A stretch of 14,722 nt of DNA from Isohypsibius dastychi (taxonomy: Eukaryota; Tardigrada; Eutardigrada; Parachela; Isohypsibiidae), in NCBI GenBank assembly GCA_034696485.1, contig JAQIWT010000828.1, forward strand, positions 1 to 14,722. The letters are read 5' to 3'. Positions 1 to 9,044 of this stretch are shown here, one piece after another. Position 1 is the first letter of the stretch. Each line of letters starts with the position of its first letter. A program made the position numbers and the translations under genes. The notes under the pieces were generated by a model. That model saw nothing but the letters and a program-made list of their open reading frames with translations. It ran no database searches and was not told the origin of the DNA.

Positions 1-292
1 CGGTAAGGTAAAATGGCCGGGGGTAAATTACCACCAGGGTCCAAAAAGTGGCCAAAAGCATCGAGACAGTACAGTACACTGAATTTTCCCCAGAAGGAAA
101 TCTGGGTTGTCAATCGCGCTTGCCCTTGTCCGCTGATGTATTTCGACTAAACTTCGCCCCTGATGGTGTTTAAAGAACAATCGACCGAGACATGAACATT
201 CATCAATCCTGAAAATTAGACAGCAGTCGTGGCTTCAAGATATTCAGCTGTGTTAGGGAGAATCATCTTCGCATTTTGCTGGAATTGCCTCC
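1..292. other. upstream region of the F-box gene
   Basis: No coding exon is supported here. The stretch lies directly upstream of the ATG at 293 and should contain the 5' UTR and promoter of the F-box gene. I see no clear TATA box, repeat or RNA gene. Confidence 0.4.
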
Positions 293-1086
293 ATGGCAGA
301 TGTCGTGATGGAAGAGGACCAGTTGATGACAAGCATGGATGATGTCGGAGCAGAGGCTGCGACGGAGGTTTTCCAGAATCTAGCCACTGTTCATGTAGCG
401 TAAGTATCTGCATTTTACCATGCTCAGACGGAAATCCGTCTCAAGAAATGTCTGATATGCTGCTTGCTTTTCAGAATAATGTCAGTGTTTATATTCATTC
501 CCTTTTTCGTAATGCAGTAGCATCAGCGATCTTCCACGAGAAATTATGGAAAGGGTTTTCCAGGAATTTGATTCTCTCACCAGGATAAAACTTGAACGGT
601 GATATCGCTGAAGGAATTTATTTGTCATTCTGCTACCATTCTTTCTATTGTAGAGTTTGCAAAGGATGGATGCAGATCATTCGTGGATCGAAAAACCTTC
701 AAACTCACCTTCTTATCGAGCTTCCTTCGGAGTTGGTCCAGCTTGCAGATGGTTACTGGCTACGACCTTTTGCGGAATGGTGTGCCAGACTTCGTCATTT
801 GATTAAACCGGATCTGAAGGCTGTGCATTTCATGTCACGTCAATTTCCACCAAATTTCGAGGAGGATGATCGAATGAACTATTTCGAGCTGGACAGGAAT
901 AAAATGTTCTATATTCACATCCTGGCGGCTTTGCTGAATGGTGGCATCGACTTATCAATAATCGACGTCGTCTTCAGTGGTTGTATCGTTGAGTGTGAGG
1001 TGCGGAATGTTAGCAGTCTGATGCTGGCAGGCATCAAAAAGATCTGGATTCTTCGCTCTTATATTTACAGCCATCGACTGGTTTGA
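293..1086 (+). CDS. F-box domain protein (spliced, at least 3 exons)
   Basis: Exons are 293-399, 518-598 and 654-1086, joined by introns of 118 and 55 nt with GT...AG ends and matching phases (gc|t and cg|a). The simplest product is 206 aa. Residues from about 37 read SISDLPREIMERVFQEFDSL, then TRIKLERVCKGWMQII, the signature of an F-box: LP at the start, a hydrophobic helix, and a final V-C-K-x-W. F-box domains bind Skp1 and so place a protein in SCF ubiquitin-ligase complexes as the substrate adaptor. The N-terminal 35 residues are acidic and Met-rich. After the F-box there is a region with no repeat type I recognise (no clear LRR, WD or Kelch), so the substrate cannot be guessed. The ATG at 293 is in frame with the F-box through both splices. 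The 3' end is uncertain: the terminal codons 1073-1086 lie behind a strong acceptor-like tract ending at 1070, and further exons may follow. Confidence 0.7.
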
Positions 1087-1397
1087 GTGTTCCGCGCTGT
1101 ATATTGAAGAACTGTGTTTGTAACCTTCGGCGAACCTACGTTAGCAGCTGGGGAAGTTGTTTCTTGCTGAAAATGGGCCATTGACGATGGCCCAGTCGGG
1201 AGTGCTACGCAAACACGAAAGATGTCTCGCAGTCCATGCGGAACAAGGTAATGGGCTCATACATCGTTGGGTCCATTCTCTCTCCACTTCTGCCAGGTAA
1301 AAAAGAGTGGGCTCGGTTTTTTTCTGGTCCCCAGTTTTGTGTTATTCCAGCGGAACGCGGTACGTGGATGGCTATAACTGGTTTCAAGCATTTTTGA
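1073..1397 (+). other. possible alternative 3' exons of the F-box gene
   Basis: Coding-like segments follow the third F-box exon. A donor-like GTGAGG shortly before 1000 and an acceptor ending at 1070 would join the F-box frame to a short exon reading IDWFECSALYIEELCL before a stop at 1121. Separately, 1145-1247 and 1297-1397 are joined by a very clean 49-nt intron (1248-1296, AAG|GTAATG ... CTTCTGCCAG). They read continuously through HAEQ-GKKEWARFFSGP to a TGA at 1395-1397. Splicing 1080 to 1145 (donor GTTTGA, weak) would give a 272-aa F-box protein in frame. I cannot choose between these models without RNA data. Confidence 0.35.
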
Positions 1398-1695
1398 CGA
1401 TCGCTAATGGAGGACATGTTTCCAAGCATACGGCTGATTTTCTGGGAAATATGAGGTTCTCATTGGCTGACATTTAGCTCACAGATCACCCTGATGCAAG
1501 ACGAAGAAAAATGTGTTGCCGTGATTTTTCCTTAGTTTAGAAAACTCAAAAGTCCGAATGATTTGGATTGAAGTAATTGATTCAGTTGTGTAGTCCCGAT
1601 TTTCTGGCGAAGGTATTTAAGCCTCTACGGTACTTCTACCCTCATGGATTAAAGCAAAGCCGTTTTTGACGTTGTGAATCTCTCAACAGAGGGCC

Positions 1696-2252
1696 ATGGA
1701 TCACGAAAACGTTGAGTTGACTGCAGTGCTCCGGGAAACAAATAAAGAGGAAAGGTCAGTTTTTTCCGAGTTCATGGAATGCTTCGACGGTCAGCCGGTT
1801 TTGGGTCAAAAACTCATTCGATTTAATTCGACTCAAGATCTACCTCAGACTTCGTATTTAGGCTCCGAGGTATTAGAGATTTTCATCCGATGGAACCACC
1901 ACCAAGGGGAACCCTTACAGTCATGACGCCATGGACTGGAGACTGCTTGCACGATGTCCAGTTCCGTTTTCCGCCATGTTCACCGGTGCCACGTGTAACA
2001 ACGGCATTAATGATCACATGGATTCCAGCCAGCACGTCCGTATTCTAGAGAATAGCCTTTACTTTTCTAGAAAATAAGTGTAATCTCTCGGAAAGCGAGG
2101 CGTCCATGGAGAAACTAGAACATTTGACTAAAACAGATTTTGGTCGGAGTCAGGTCATGCGTTCGAATATCTGTAACGATGATTATGTTGCCGAAGTTCG
2201 TCAACTTACCCTTCGTTGGCGTTCACATTACGTGCCCATTATACCGAGGTGA
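1696..2252 (+). CDS. hypothetical protein, three-exon model
   Basis: I do not recognise this product. Exons 1696-1754, 1862-1994 and 2049-2252 are linked by GT-AG introns of 107 and 54 nt. The second intron removes an in-frame TAG at 2046-2048, and the spliced frame is open for 131 codons to the TGA at 2250. The protein begins MDHENVELTAVLRETNKEER, has a Pro-rich centre (MEPPPRGTL, then FRFPPCSPVPR) and a charged C-terminal half ending SHYVPIIPR. No signal peptide or membrane segment is evident. It could be a real small gene, part of the F-box locus, or a decayed fragment. AATAAA at 1741-1746 inside exon 1 could instead be a poly(A) signal for the upstream gene. The model rests only on an open frame and compatible splice sites. 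Confidence 0.3.
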
Positions 2253-2559
2253 TTTCCCCCAGATTTGCGATTAGATCAAGTCATACATAGCTAGCTAGAA
2301 AAAGTTGCAGAAAAAAAACAAGGATTCAGATAAAACAACGATTCGATTACCTAGTCGAAGCTTTTGCATCACTTTTCTGTAGCTTTATGCCGATTACACT
2401 ATTTTTGTACTTCAAGCAATTCTCTCAATCCGTGTTTCAATACTGTGATGTAAAGACACCGGCATGAATCCGACCCTCAACCTCAAACAGTATTTGACTA
2501 TGTTTCAAAGATCATAAAAGCTGAATGAAACAGTACATTAAATTTCCTTTTCGGCTGTT
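2253..2559. other. intergenic region, 3' flank of the CDPS gene
   Basis: AT-rich sequence between two convergent genes. On the minus strand it would hold the 3' UTR of the cyclodipeptide synthase gene. I find no canonical AATAAA for that gene and no other feature. Confidence 0.4.
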
Positions 2560-3493
2560 TCATGTGTCCTTCTTTAGGTAAACCCACTCGAGAAATTGTC
2601 GATTGCAGTCCGAACAGAAGTCATCAATGGCTCGTTTGAACTCACTGGGTAGTTTGCATGGATACACTCCAAAGTGCAGCTGTTGATTCGTTGCCCAGAA
2701 CGACTTGATGACACATGTTTCCTCTTTGGCGTATTCCATGCACAAATCTTTCGCCACACCGAGACCTTCTTCATCCAGTTCAATACTGTGGATCTGCTGG
2801 TAACGGCGAATGAATGTTGCTGTGAAAGTTTCAAATGCACTTGCAAAAACTTCGTCTGTAGTAAATTTCTTGTCGAATTGTTGTCGGTAGTGACTCATGT
2901 CAGAATGTGACAACAGGTTGTCCCACCGAACGACTGTATACGGCATACTGAGTATTCCCAAAACGTCCATGTTCCTGTAAAAAAGAAAAAAAATGTTGCG
3001 CTTTAGGAAACATCACAGGTTCACGTTACGCTGAACATTTATCATTACTTCTTCCCACATTTCTCACCAAGAACAGGAACCAAGAACGCACATGACCTTT
3101 ATCTCTTCTATCAAAACTTGAACTTAGAAATGTTAAAATAGCTAACCTCTTGATCCAGTTGTCGCCATTTTCCGAAGCCATCTTCCATCGCAGCTCCTCT
3201 TCAGCTGACACTTTAAGTCTGAGGGTATGGCGTTGGAGTGTGTCTGCCAGTCCAATAGTGCAATGAGCGAATCCCGCACTGTTGATCAGTTTGAAAGTAT
3301 TGCTCAAAAGTTCCCCATCGCATGCGGGATTCCCGACACTGATCCAACAAATACAGTTTGAGCCAAGAAAGCGCCTGCGAGCTTTCTTGTCTGGGCTGTC
3401 CACTTTGAGCACAGTTTTCGTGTGACCTTTAGAATGGTGTTTTCCAGGAAGAACGTTTTGTGACTCGGAGGGCAGACCACACGTGTCAGACAT
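2560..3493 (-). CDS. cyclodipeptide synthase-like protein (CDPS family), 2 exons
   Basis: Minus-strand exons are 3493-3147 and 2974-2560, with an intron at 2975-3146 (donor AG|GTTAGC, acceptor TTTTTTACAG, phase 2). The product is 253 aa; bacterial CDPSs are about 220-290 aa. CDPSs have a class I aminoacyl-tRNA synthetase-like fold and use two aminoacyl-tRNAs to make a cyclic dipeptide, through a Ser-bound aminoacyl intermediate. Visible matches to AlbC-type enzymes: WISVGN at 50-55 places Ser52 and Asn55 on the catalytic Ser37 and Asn40 motif. ADTLQRHTL at 83-91 fits the strand-D-helix segment. Tyr197-x3-Glu201 fits Tyr178/Glu182. Tyr220-Pro221 fits Tyr202 and its neighbour. The Ser-to-Tyr spacing is 145 residues, against 141 in AlbC. 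The N-terminal 40 residues are basic (KARRRF), as expected for a tRNA binder. No signal peptide is seen, so it is probably cytosolic. The first ATG in frame is at 3493. It is divergent from the P450 gene at 4287. Confidence 0.72.
2975..3146 (-). other. intron of the CDPS-like gene
   Basis: This 172-nt intron begins GTTAGC and ends in a long T-rich tract plus ACAG. Splicing joins Arg116 (ag|g) and continues straight into NMDVLGIL, restoring one frame across the conserved CDPS core. Confidence 0.8.
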
Positions 3494-3499
3494 TCTCAA

Positions 3500-4286
3500 G
3501 CCTTATGGTAAAAAGCGGAAACAATGAACGTTCACCGCAGCAACATGAAATAAAATTGTAACCGAGAAACGACCGCTTAAATAGTCGAGATCTTAAGCTT
3601 TATGACTTCATCACAGTGATCAAATACAGTACTGATCATCATACCCTTCCATTATCATAGATGAGCCAATGTACATCTGATCAGAGGGGTTGGCCATGAT
3701 TTTGCTATCGAGCGAATAATTTTGTTCCGTTTTCTTGGCGTCGTATGCCTTGACCTTCAACTTTTCACAATCAGCTGTCATTGATGTTCTGCTTGAAGTC
3801 GAACATTCGGAAGCAGGAATATACTGATAAGCAGAAATTGAACTGCAGCTGCGGCTAGTACTGAAGATACTGACACGAATATAAGCCATATAATCAGTCT
3901 AATGTCATCGGCAACGGAATACAGTAATACCACCACTGTGCACACTTAGCGTTTCTGATTTTGATCGTGGTTTTTACCATTTGAACATTGGCTTTTTACC
4001 CGCACTGGATTATAAATCATGTTTAAGTTTTCTAAAGCGTACATTCATCAGTAGATTCCCTATTAATCAAGCTTTCCGTGTGGAAGTCAAAGCATTCCAG
4101 AACTTTTGTTTACATGGCTTTCTCACTGCCTGAAACGTCGACATGCAGAGAATTCCATGCGATAACAGCAATCTGGGTCTTGGCGTTTGATTCCGCAGCT
4201 TACTTGATAACGCTGGTTCTCAATGTTGTTTAAAGGCACTGTACTCATTCTTTAGCAGCCTTGTCAAATCGAATCGATTGAATAAA
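3500..4286. promoter_or_regulatory. divergent intergenic region between CDPS-like and CYP20-like genes
   Basis: The region separates the start codons of the minus-strand CDPS-like gene (3493) and the plus-strand P450 gene (4287), about 790 bp apart. Both promoters must lie here unless one gene has distant upstream exons. I could not identify convincing core promoter motifs. Part of it (3620-3950) also carries a minus-strand open frame that may be a separate small gene. Confidence 0.4.
3620..3950 (-). CDS. possible terminal exons of a small membrane protein
   Basis: Not recognised. On the minus strand, one frame (about 3950-3880) reads VVVLLYSVADDI then RLIIWLIF, strongly hydrophobic. It can be spliced by a 53-nt GT-AG intron (GTGTCAGTAT ... 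GCTTATCAG) in phase 0 into a hydrophilic tail starting YIPASECSTSSRTSM. That tail is rich in Ser, Lys and Tyr and ends MEGYDDQYCI at the stop at 3620-3622. The pattern, a membrane segment followed by a cytosolic tail, suggests the 3' end of a membrane protein. Without splicing, the first frame continues as an even longer hydrophobic stretch and stops soon after. I found no convincing upstream exon or start codon. It may be a fragment or chance. Confidence 0.25.
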
Positions 4287-7200
4287 ATGTTAACGGCGTT
4301 ACTTGTGATTTTCGCAAGCCTGGTGGCATTGCTCCTCATCAGGAAACTCAAACAGTTTGGTCCAAAATTATCCGCCAGGCTATGTGCAAATGAGTTATTC
4401 TTCAAAAAACCCCAATGGATGAGCAACAAGAAGGAATTCGAATTGTACGGGTATTTTTGATAGCTTCTCAATATTAAATGCTCATTCTGTGAATAGAACG
4501 AAAACAAGTGTGGACTTCATCGGACTGTTGCCGTCTCACACCATGGCATGCCACAAAAAACATGGTCCTGTTGTTCCTCTTATATTTTGTGGAGAGCAGA
4601 TGTTTTGCACCGCTGACGTTAACACTTTCCAGAAACAGACAAAATTATTCAATCGACCAGGTAAGTGTAGAGCATCTGATACATCCTCATAAGAAGATCT
4701 CCGATTCCACAACGTACTGGTGTGGGTGATCTGACTGTGACAGGTGAGCAGACGGTCTGGCAGCCAAGGGCGACCCTCTTGATTTCTATTGTCTTCCGAA
4801 TCCGCCGAGCTCGAGTTATGATAAGATATGAAGCAAATATGTGGAGACAGTAATCTGGTTTGACTGATTATGGTTCTATTTCATGACAATGCCGTCTCAC
4901 ACAAACAATATTTTCCTAAAGTTGTGGGTAGTATCTTTATCACGACTCAAGATGTTTCTGGAAAAACGGTTTCAAAATCCTAGTTTCTACATGAACCAAT
5001 CTCCCAAGACACTGACAGCGAAATCAGTGAGGGAACACTGTCTAGAGGGTAAAGAAACTGAGACAATCAGCCGCACTGTCCGCACACTGGCTTGGTTATC
5101 CCTATCTGATTTCATTCTCCAGATGGCCAATCTCTTGAGAGCCTGGAAAAGCCACCTACGGCCGAAAGACCTCCCTCCCAATTTTTTTCAAGAGAGTAGA
5201 AAAAAGACGCTTTTCTGAAAAACAGAAGAAACTTTTGATGACATCATTTTTGGCTGTGACGTCACTTTTAAAACCTCCGTCAGCTGACCCGCATTCTTAA
5301 GAATCATGTATATGACCTCGAAAACCACATAATTACCAAGAGTCATCGAATTCCATCTCTATTGTTGTCTGGTTTTTTCAGAGCACGATTTCTGTCAGTT
5401 GAAATGAAGCTGGAGAATATCCACTGTTTCACAATTGTTCTTTCTTTTCTGAATTTTTTTATCTGATTGTTTTTCTTCAGTTTTGAAATTCAGTTTAATT
5501 CTCTGTGGAGTTCTTCTTTCAAGTTTATCGAAAATTCATGTACGAGGGCGGAAGACACTATGACAGAAGCGAAAAAGCCTCGAACCAATTATTCGAGAAT
5601 TTCTTTCTTTCTTTTCTCTTTTCTGATCATGCTGAGACACCAGAGACTTGACCCATCAAACTGAAACTACGACATGTTTTTCGTTTTTCAGAATCAATAT
5701 TCAGTTTCTTGCTTCCACTGATCGGAAAAGAATCCATCCAGTATGCGAACGGCAAAGAGGGGAAATTTCGCCATGCTACATATTCGCAGTTTTTCAGTTC
5801 TCCTGCGCGTTTCCACACCCAGTTCGTTCAGGTAGCTAACATACAATTCAATTTCTAAGTTTCTTTATCTTCTTTCTTTCCCAGACAGCAAATCATGAAA
5901 TTACAAAGCGGTTGGTTGATGCTACAGAAACGAGTTTCTCGCTCCGAAAACTCTCACGAGATATAACAGTTCACAACCTATCGACCGCAGTTTTTGGCGA
6001 AAGCTTGTCCGATGCAGATATCAATGAATTTGCAAGACTGAATGACTGGGCCTGGGTATTGACCTCCTTATCTGTTCATCATGCGAATCAAAGAATTTTA
6101 TAGATGCCAATGCCTGGCGGGCGAACGGATAACGATAATAATGGCAAGATACGACAGTCACAACATTTTGAAGGTGACTTTCTTCTATTGATACTGGATA
6201 ATTCATCATTATTCGAAGAATCGGTAATCGATGACAGGTATATCTAGAATGCAAGCTATCATGATGGAAGCCGTCAAAATGCGAATCAGCTTGAAGGACG
6301 GACTGTCTGACCCTGAGTGCTTACTGGATGTGATCATCGCTTATCACAAAGCGGATATCAAGAAATGTGTAGCAGACGGCTTGACTCTCATTGTTGGGGG
6401 ATTACATGCTACGAACGGATGTACGGTATTCCACAATATCTCGAATATGGTTTCATCACAATAGAATCGGCCATTGCAGTGATTTTCTGGGCACTGTACC
6501 ACCTAGCAACCAGACCAGAAATTCAAGAACGAGTTCAAAACGAGATCGATGAAGCTCGTAGTGCTGTCGACCAAAATGGAAATTCCACGCCGATGAAGTA
6601 TATTTTCTCAGTTTTCAAAAGAATCTGCCCCCTTCCCCAATCCACCCCCTTACTACCAGTAGAGACTTGCAAGTTTGCCACCATAGACTTAACATAGGGG
6701 TCCGTCTGTCAAGATTGCCACTAATTTTCCTCGTCGATTCATGGAACCAGGCCATTTTACCAAAATAGAATATTGTAGAGCAACATGTTTCACCTAAGTG
6801 TTAATTTTGTGGACCGGCTCGACGTAAAGCAGAGTTTCTGTGAGCATTCAAAAAAGTACCTTTGATTAAGGATTCGACTGATTTAGTGGATTTTAATCGA
6901 AAAAATCAATCAAGAGCACTTTCTGAATGCTCACAGAAACTGTCTTTCGTCGAACTGGTCCAAAAATATCAATAACCAAGTGAAACAAGGCGCTTTACGA
7001 TATCTCGTGGTGGGAACGTGGGCTGGTCTTGTGAATCGGTCAGGAAAATTAGTGGCAATCTCGACGGACGGACCCCTATGTTAGGTCTATGGTTGCAAAC
7101 TTGAAGGTCTTTTCTGGTACAGTCAATAAGTTAGCAAAAACCAATTCCAGCGCGTAGTTGAGTCTATTTGCAGAAATTATTGAATCAAAATATTTGCGAT

Positions 7201-7973
7201 CTTTAGATTGAACTTGCTGCAAAAAGGTGGAAAGGGGAAGGGATGTGGTGCTAAATGAATGTTAGCCCCTTTGTTACCGAAATTTTAAGCCTATTTTTGT
7301 TCGAAATCTCAATGAATTGAAGTCAATTTGTGCGATGCAGGTACCTCAAACAGGTGATAAATGAGTGCCTACGTCTTGGAGGCTTGGTGACACTTGTTGC
7401 ACGCATAGCTGACGAACCCGTCACATTGGGCGAACACTTCATTCCACCAAAAGTAAGCTAGGTTTCAGTCCCGAAAAATTCAAGGCTCCATGTTTTTGAA
7501 CATAACTTTTGTAGACGACGATACTACAAAATCTTAACGTGGCCATGATGGATCCAGAACAGTTCCCCTATCCAACCGAGTTTGTGCCTCAATTCTCTTC
7601 CTAGTCAGAAATAAAATGTTGTTCGTTGTATTTATCCTATAGATTCAATCCAGAAAACTTTGCGGATCAATACACATCGAAGCGGAATCAACTTGCATTC
7701 AAGCCGTTCGGTTTTGCTGGTGGGAGAACATGCCCCGGTTCGAAGTGAGGCTATATGTACTGATTCAATGGGGAGTACTCCGGTTGCTCAAAATGAATAA
7801 TTTGTTACAGGTTCGCTCTTAGCCAAGCTTATGTAACGATTCGAGAACTGCTCGCAAACTATAGATGGAGTGTTAATTCAGGACAAGAACTTGTTAGACC
7901 GACGTTTATGGCTGTGAGTCGCCCTGATCACGATGTTGAAGTTACTGTTGAGATTCGCAATGATATTTTCTGA
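4287..7973 (+). CDS. CYP20-like cytochrome P450, complete, 11 exons
   Basis: Exons: 4287-4450, 4497-4660, 5692-5831, 5885-6055, 6104-6173, 6238-6420, 6480-6597, 7341-7452, 7515-7579, 7643-7744, 7811-7973. All introns are GT-AG with compatible phases, giving 483 aa (human CYP20A1 is 462). The start MLTALLVIFASLVALLLI is a membrane anchor, implying the ER. KKHGPVVPLIF near residue 80 matches the A-helix/beta-1 region. K-helix ExxR is E345-C-L-R348. The YPTEFNPENF segment is the PERF region. The heme loop is PFGFAGGRTCPG with Cys426. Its one-residue-longer spacing (GFxGxxxCP) resembles CYP20A1 and is not the canonical FGxGxRxC. The I-helix has GGLHATNG (290-297) where most P450s carry AGxD/ETT. 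CYP20 is an orphan family, so the substrate is unknown. It is convergent with the P450 at 9040-11254. Confidence 0.85.
4661..5691 (+). other. intron 2 of the CYP20-like gene (1031 nt)
   Basis: Donor CCAG|GTAAGT, acceptor TTTTTCAG. It is far longer than the gene's other introns, apart from intron 7. It joins NRP-g to aa-SIFSFLLP (phase 1), the same position and phase as the first visible acceptor of the paralogue at 14026. It contains several open frames, the longest at 4883-5218 (111 codons), with no recognisable protein. I found no inverted repeat that would explain its length. Confidence 0.75.
6598..7340 (+). other. intron 7 of the CYP20-like gene (743 nt, element-bearing)
   Basis: Donor AA|GTATAT, acceptor CGATGCAG, phase 2. 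Removing it joins STPMK to YLKQVINECLR, directly before the ExxR motif. The intron's size is largely explained by the hairpin element at 6656-7117; without it the intron would be about 280 nt. Confidence 0.75.
6656..7117. mobile_element. TA-flanked hairpin MITE-like element
   Basis: The two ends are long imperfect inverted repeats. The left arm contains AACATAGGGGTCCGTCTGTC and AGATTGCCACTAATTTTCC; the right arm carries the reverse complement with few changes. The complementarity continues inward (CTGTGAGCATTCA near 6840 against TGAATGCTCACAG near 6920), so nearly the whole 462 bp can fold as a hairpin. It starts CCAG and ends CTGG, with TA on each side (6654-6655 and 7118-7119), as expected for insertion at TA by Tc1/mariner-type transposases. 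There is no coding capacity, so it would be a non-autonomous element. Confidence 0.75.
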
Positions 7974-9039
7974 CGACATTGTTACCGGATGAACGCCTTT
8001 CACCGATCCATGGCGCTACTATTAACCCATTGAACTTGTTCTAAAAAATACGTTCTTTCTATGACTGCATTACTGAGTTTCTGGAAATTGATAAATTCTG
8101 CTGAAAACCCACGCTGCGTTATGGACAAAACAGATTATTGAGTGCGTCACTCCGCCTTTACAGGGGCTCTTCTGGCTATGGCGTCACACAGAACGCCCTT
8201 CAGGTGTAGCAGGTTTCCCAAGCAAGTGTCAAAATTGCACGTCTTGGAGGACGTTTTTAAGGACAGATTGTGAACTATCACTCCAATATCATCGAAACAA
8301 CGCTGTCAGACAGGCCTAGGACCCACGCATTGTAGATCGTCAAACGAAGTGTAGTGTACACAACACACGTTGCGCAGTCACGCACGCAAAAGCTGAATGA
8401 AACTTGAACTAAACAAATGGTCAAAAGGATTGTAGTGTTTCGTTCAAGTTCGAGTTTGGAATCAGTCAGATCAGAGGTTGCGCAGAGAGCAAAGATCAGC
8501 GAACAAACCGAACTCACAAGTTTACATCAAACCTCTTGATCTCACCATGTAGATATACTTCTGACGTTTCAAAAATCAGAATCAGAACAGTGTAATCACA
8601 ACTCGATCTTCACATATTGCTGACATTGTTTTTTAACGCAGATAGTTTCGGTGTTGGAAATCTTATGAGAGAGAAATATGAAACGTTCACATCTTACATG
8701 TCTCCGAACTTCAAGATCAAATCAGATACTGTTACGTGATCAAACCAGGCCAGAGCAGTCCTCATTTGTGTATGGTTTGGCTTTGGCAAAAAGCTAAAGA
8801 GTTCTAGATCTGGATATTTCAAGCAGAAGTTAAAAGAGTCTGCAGTCACCGCTTCCTTGTTAAACCATTTTACAATCTTCCCAAAGCGTCAGATTTGTGA
8901 AAGAGCATAACATTGTGCATCTTCGCAGGATGGGGTCTTTTTCAACTGAGGTCATCGAATGAAACTGGGGTACGCAAGAAAATAACAAATGTTGGCAGCT
9001 TGTCAGGGTCGGCATCCCCCATAGCTAACGACAGTAAAT
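7974..9039. other. intergenic region between convergent P450 genes
   Basis: This 1066-bp stretch lies between the stop of the plus-strand CYP20-like gene and the stop of the minus-strand P450. It should hold both 3' UTRs. The one sizeable open frame (8278-8517, minus) has no recognisable protein. No P450 exon, RNA gene or clear repeat was found. Confidence 0.5.
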
Positions 9040-9044
9040 TTATT
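9039..9044 (-). terminator. candidate poly(A) signal AATAAA overlapping the stop codon
   Basis: On the minus strand the last codons read GCT GAA TAA ATT, so AATAAA overlaps the TAA stop of the 490-aa P450. If used, the 3' UTR would be only a few tens of bases. A six-base match in AT-rich DNA can occur by chance. Confidence 0.4.

Noticed and set aside
1205-1429. Minus-strand open frame of 74 codons
   Set aside because: It lies opposite the candidate F-box 3' exons, whose plus-strand reading has better splice signals.
2574-2910. Overlapping open frames on both strands across the CDPS exon
   Set aside because: Shadows of the real exon, which carries the conserved CDPS residues.
4883-5218. 111-codon plus-strand open frame inside intron 2 of the CYP20-like gene
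   Set aside because: No recognisable domain, and P450 homology runs directly from the exon ending at 4660 to the one starting at 5692 without it.
5534-5615. Possible extra P450 exon (reads YRKFMYEGGRHYDRSEKA) with a good acceptor
   Set aside because: It has no GT donor at its end, and skipping it gives the length that matches the paralogue exactly.
6480-6597. Use of the earlier acceptor at CACAATAG (exon starting ESAIAVIFWALY)
   Set aside because: With the donor at 6421 it creates an in-frame stop; the acceptor ending at 6479 keeps frame and matches the paralogue's phase 1 junction.
8278-8517. 79-codon minus-strand open frame between two P450 genes
   Set aside because: No domain and no splice partners; consistent with chance in intergenic DNA.
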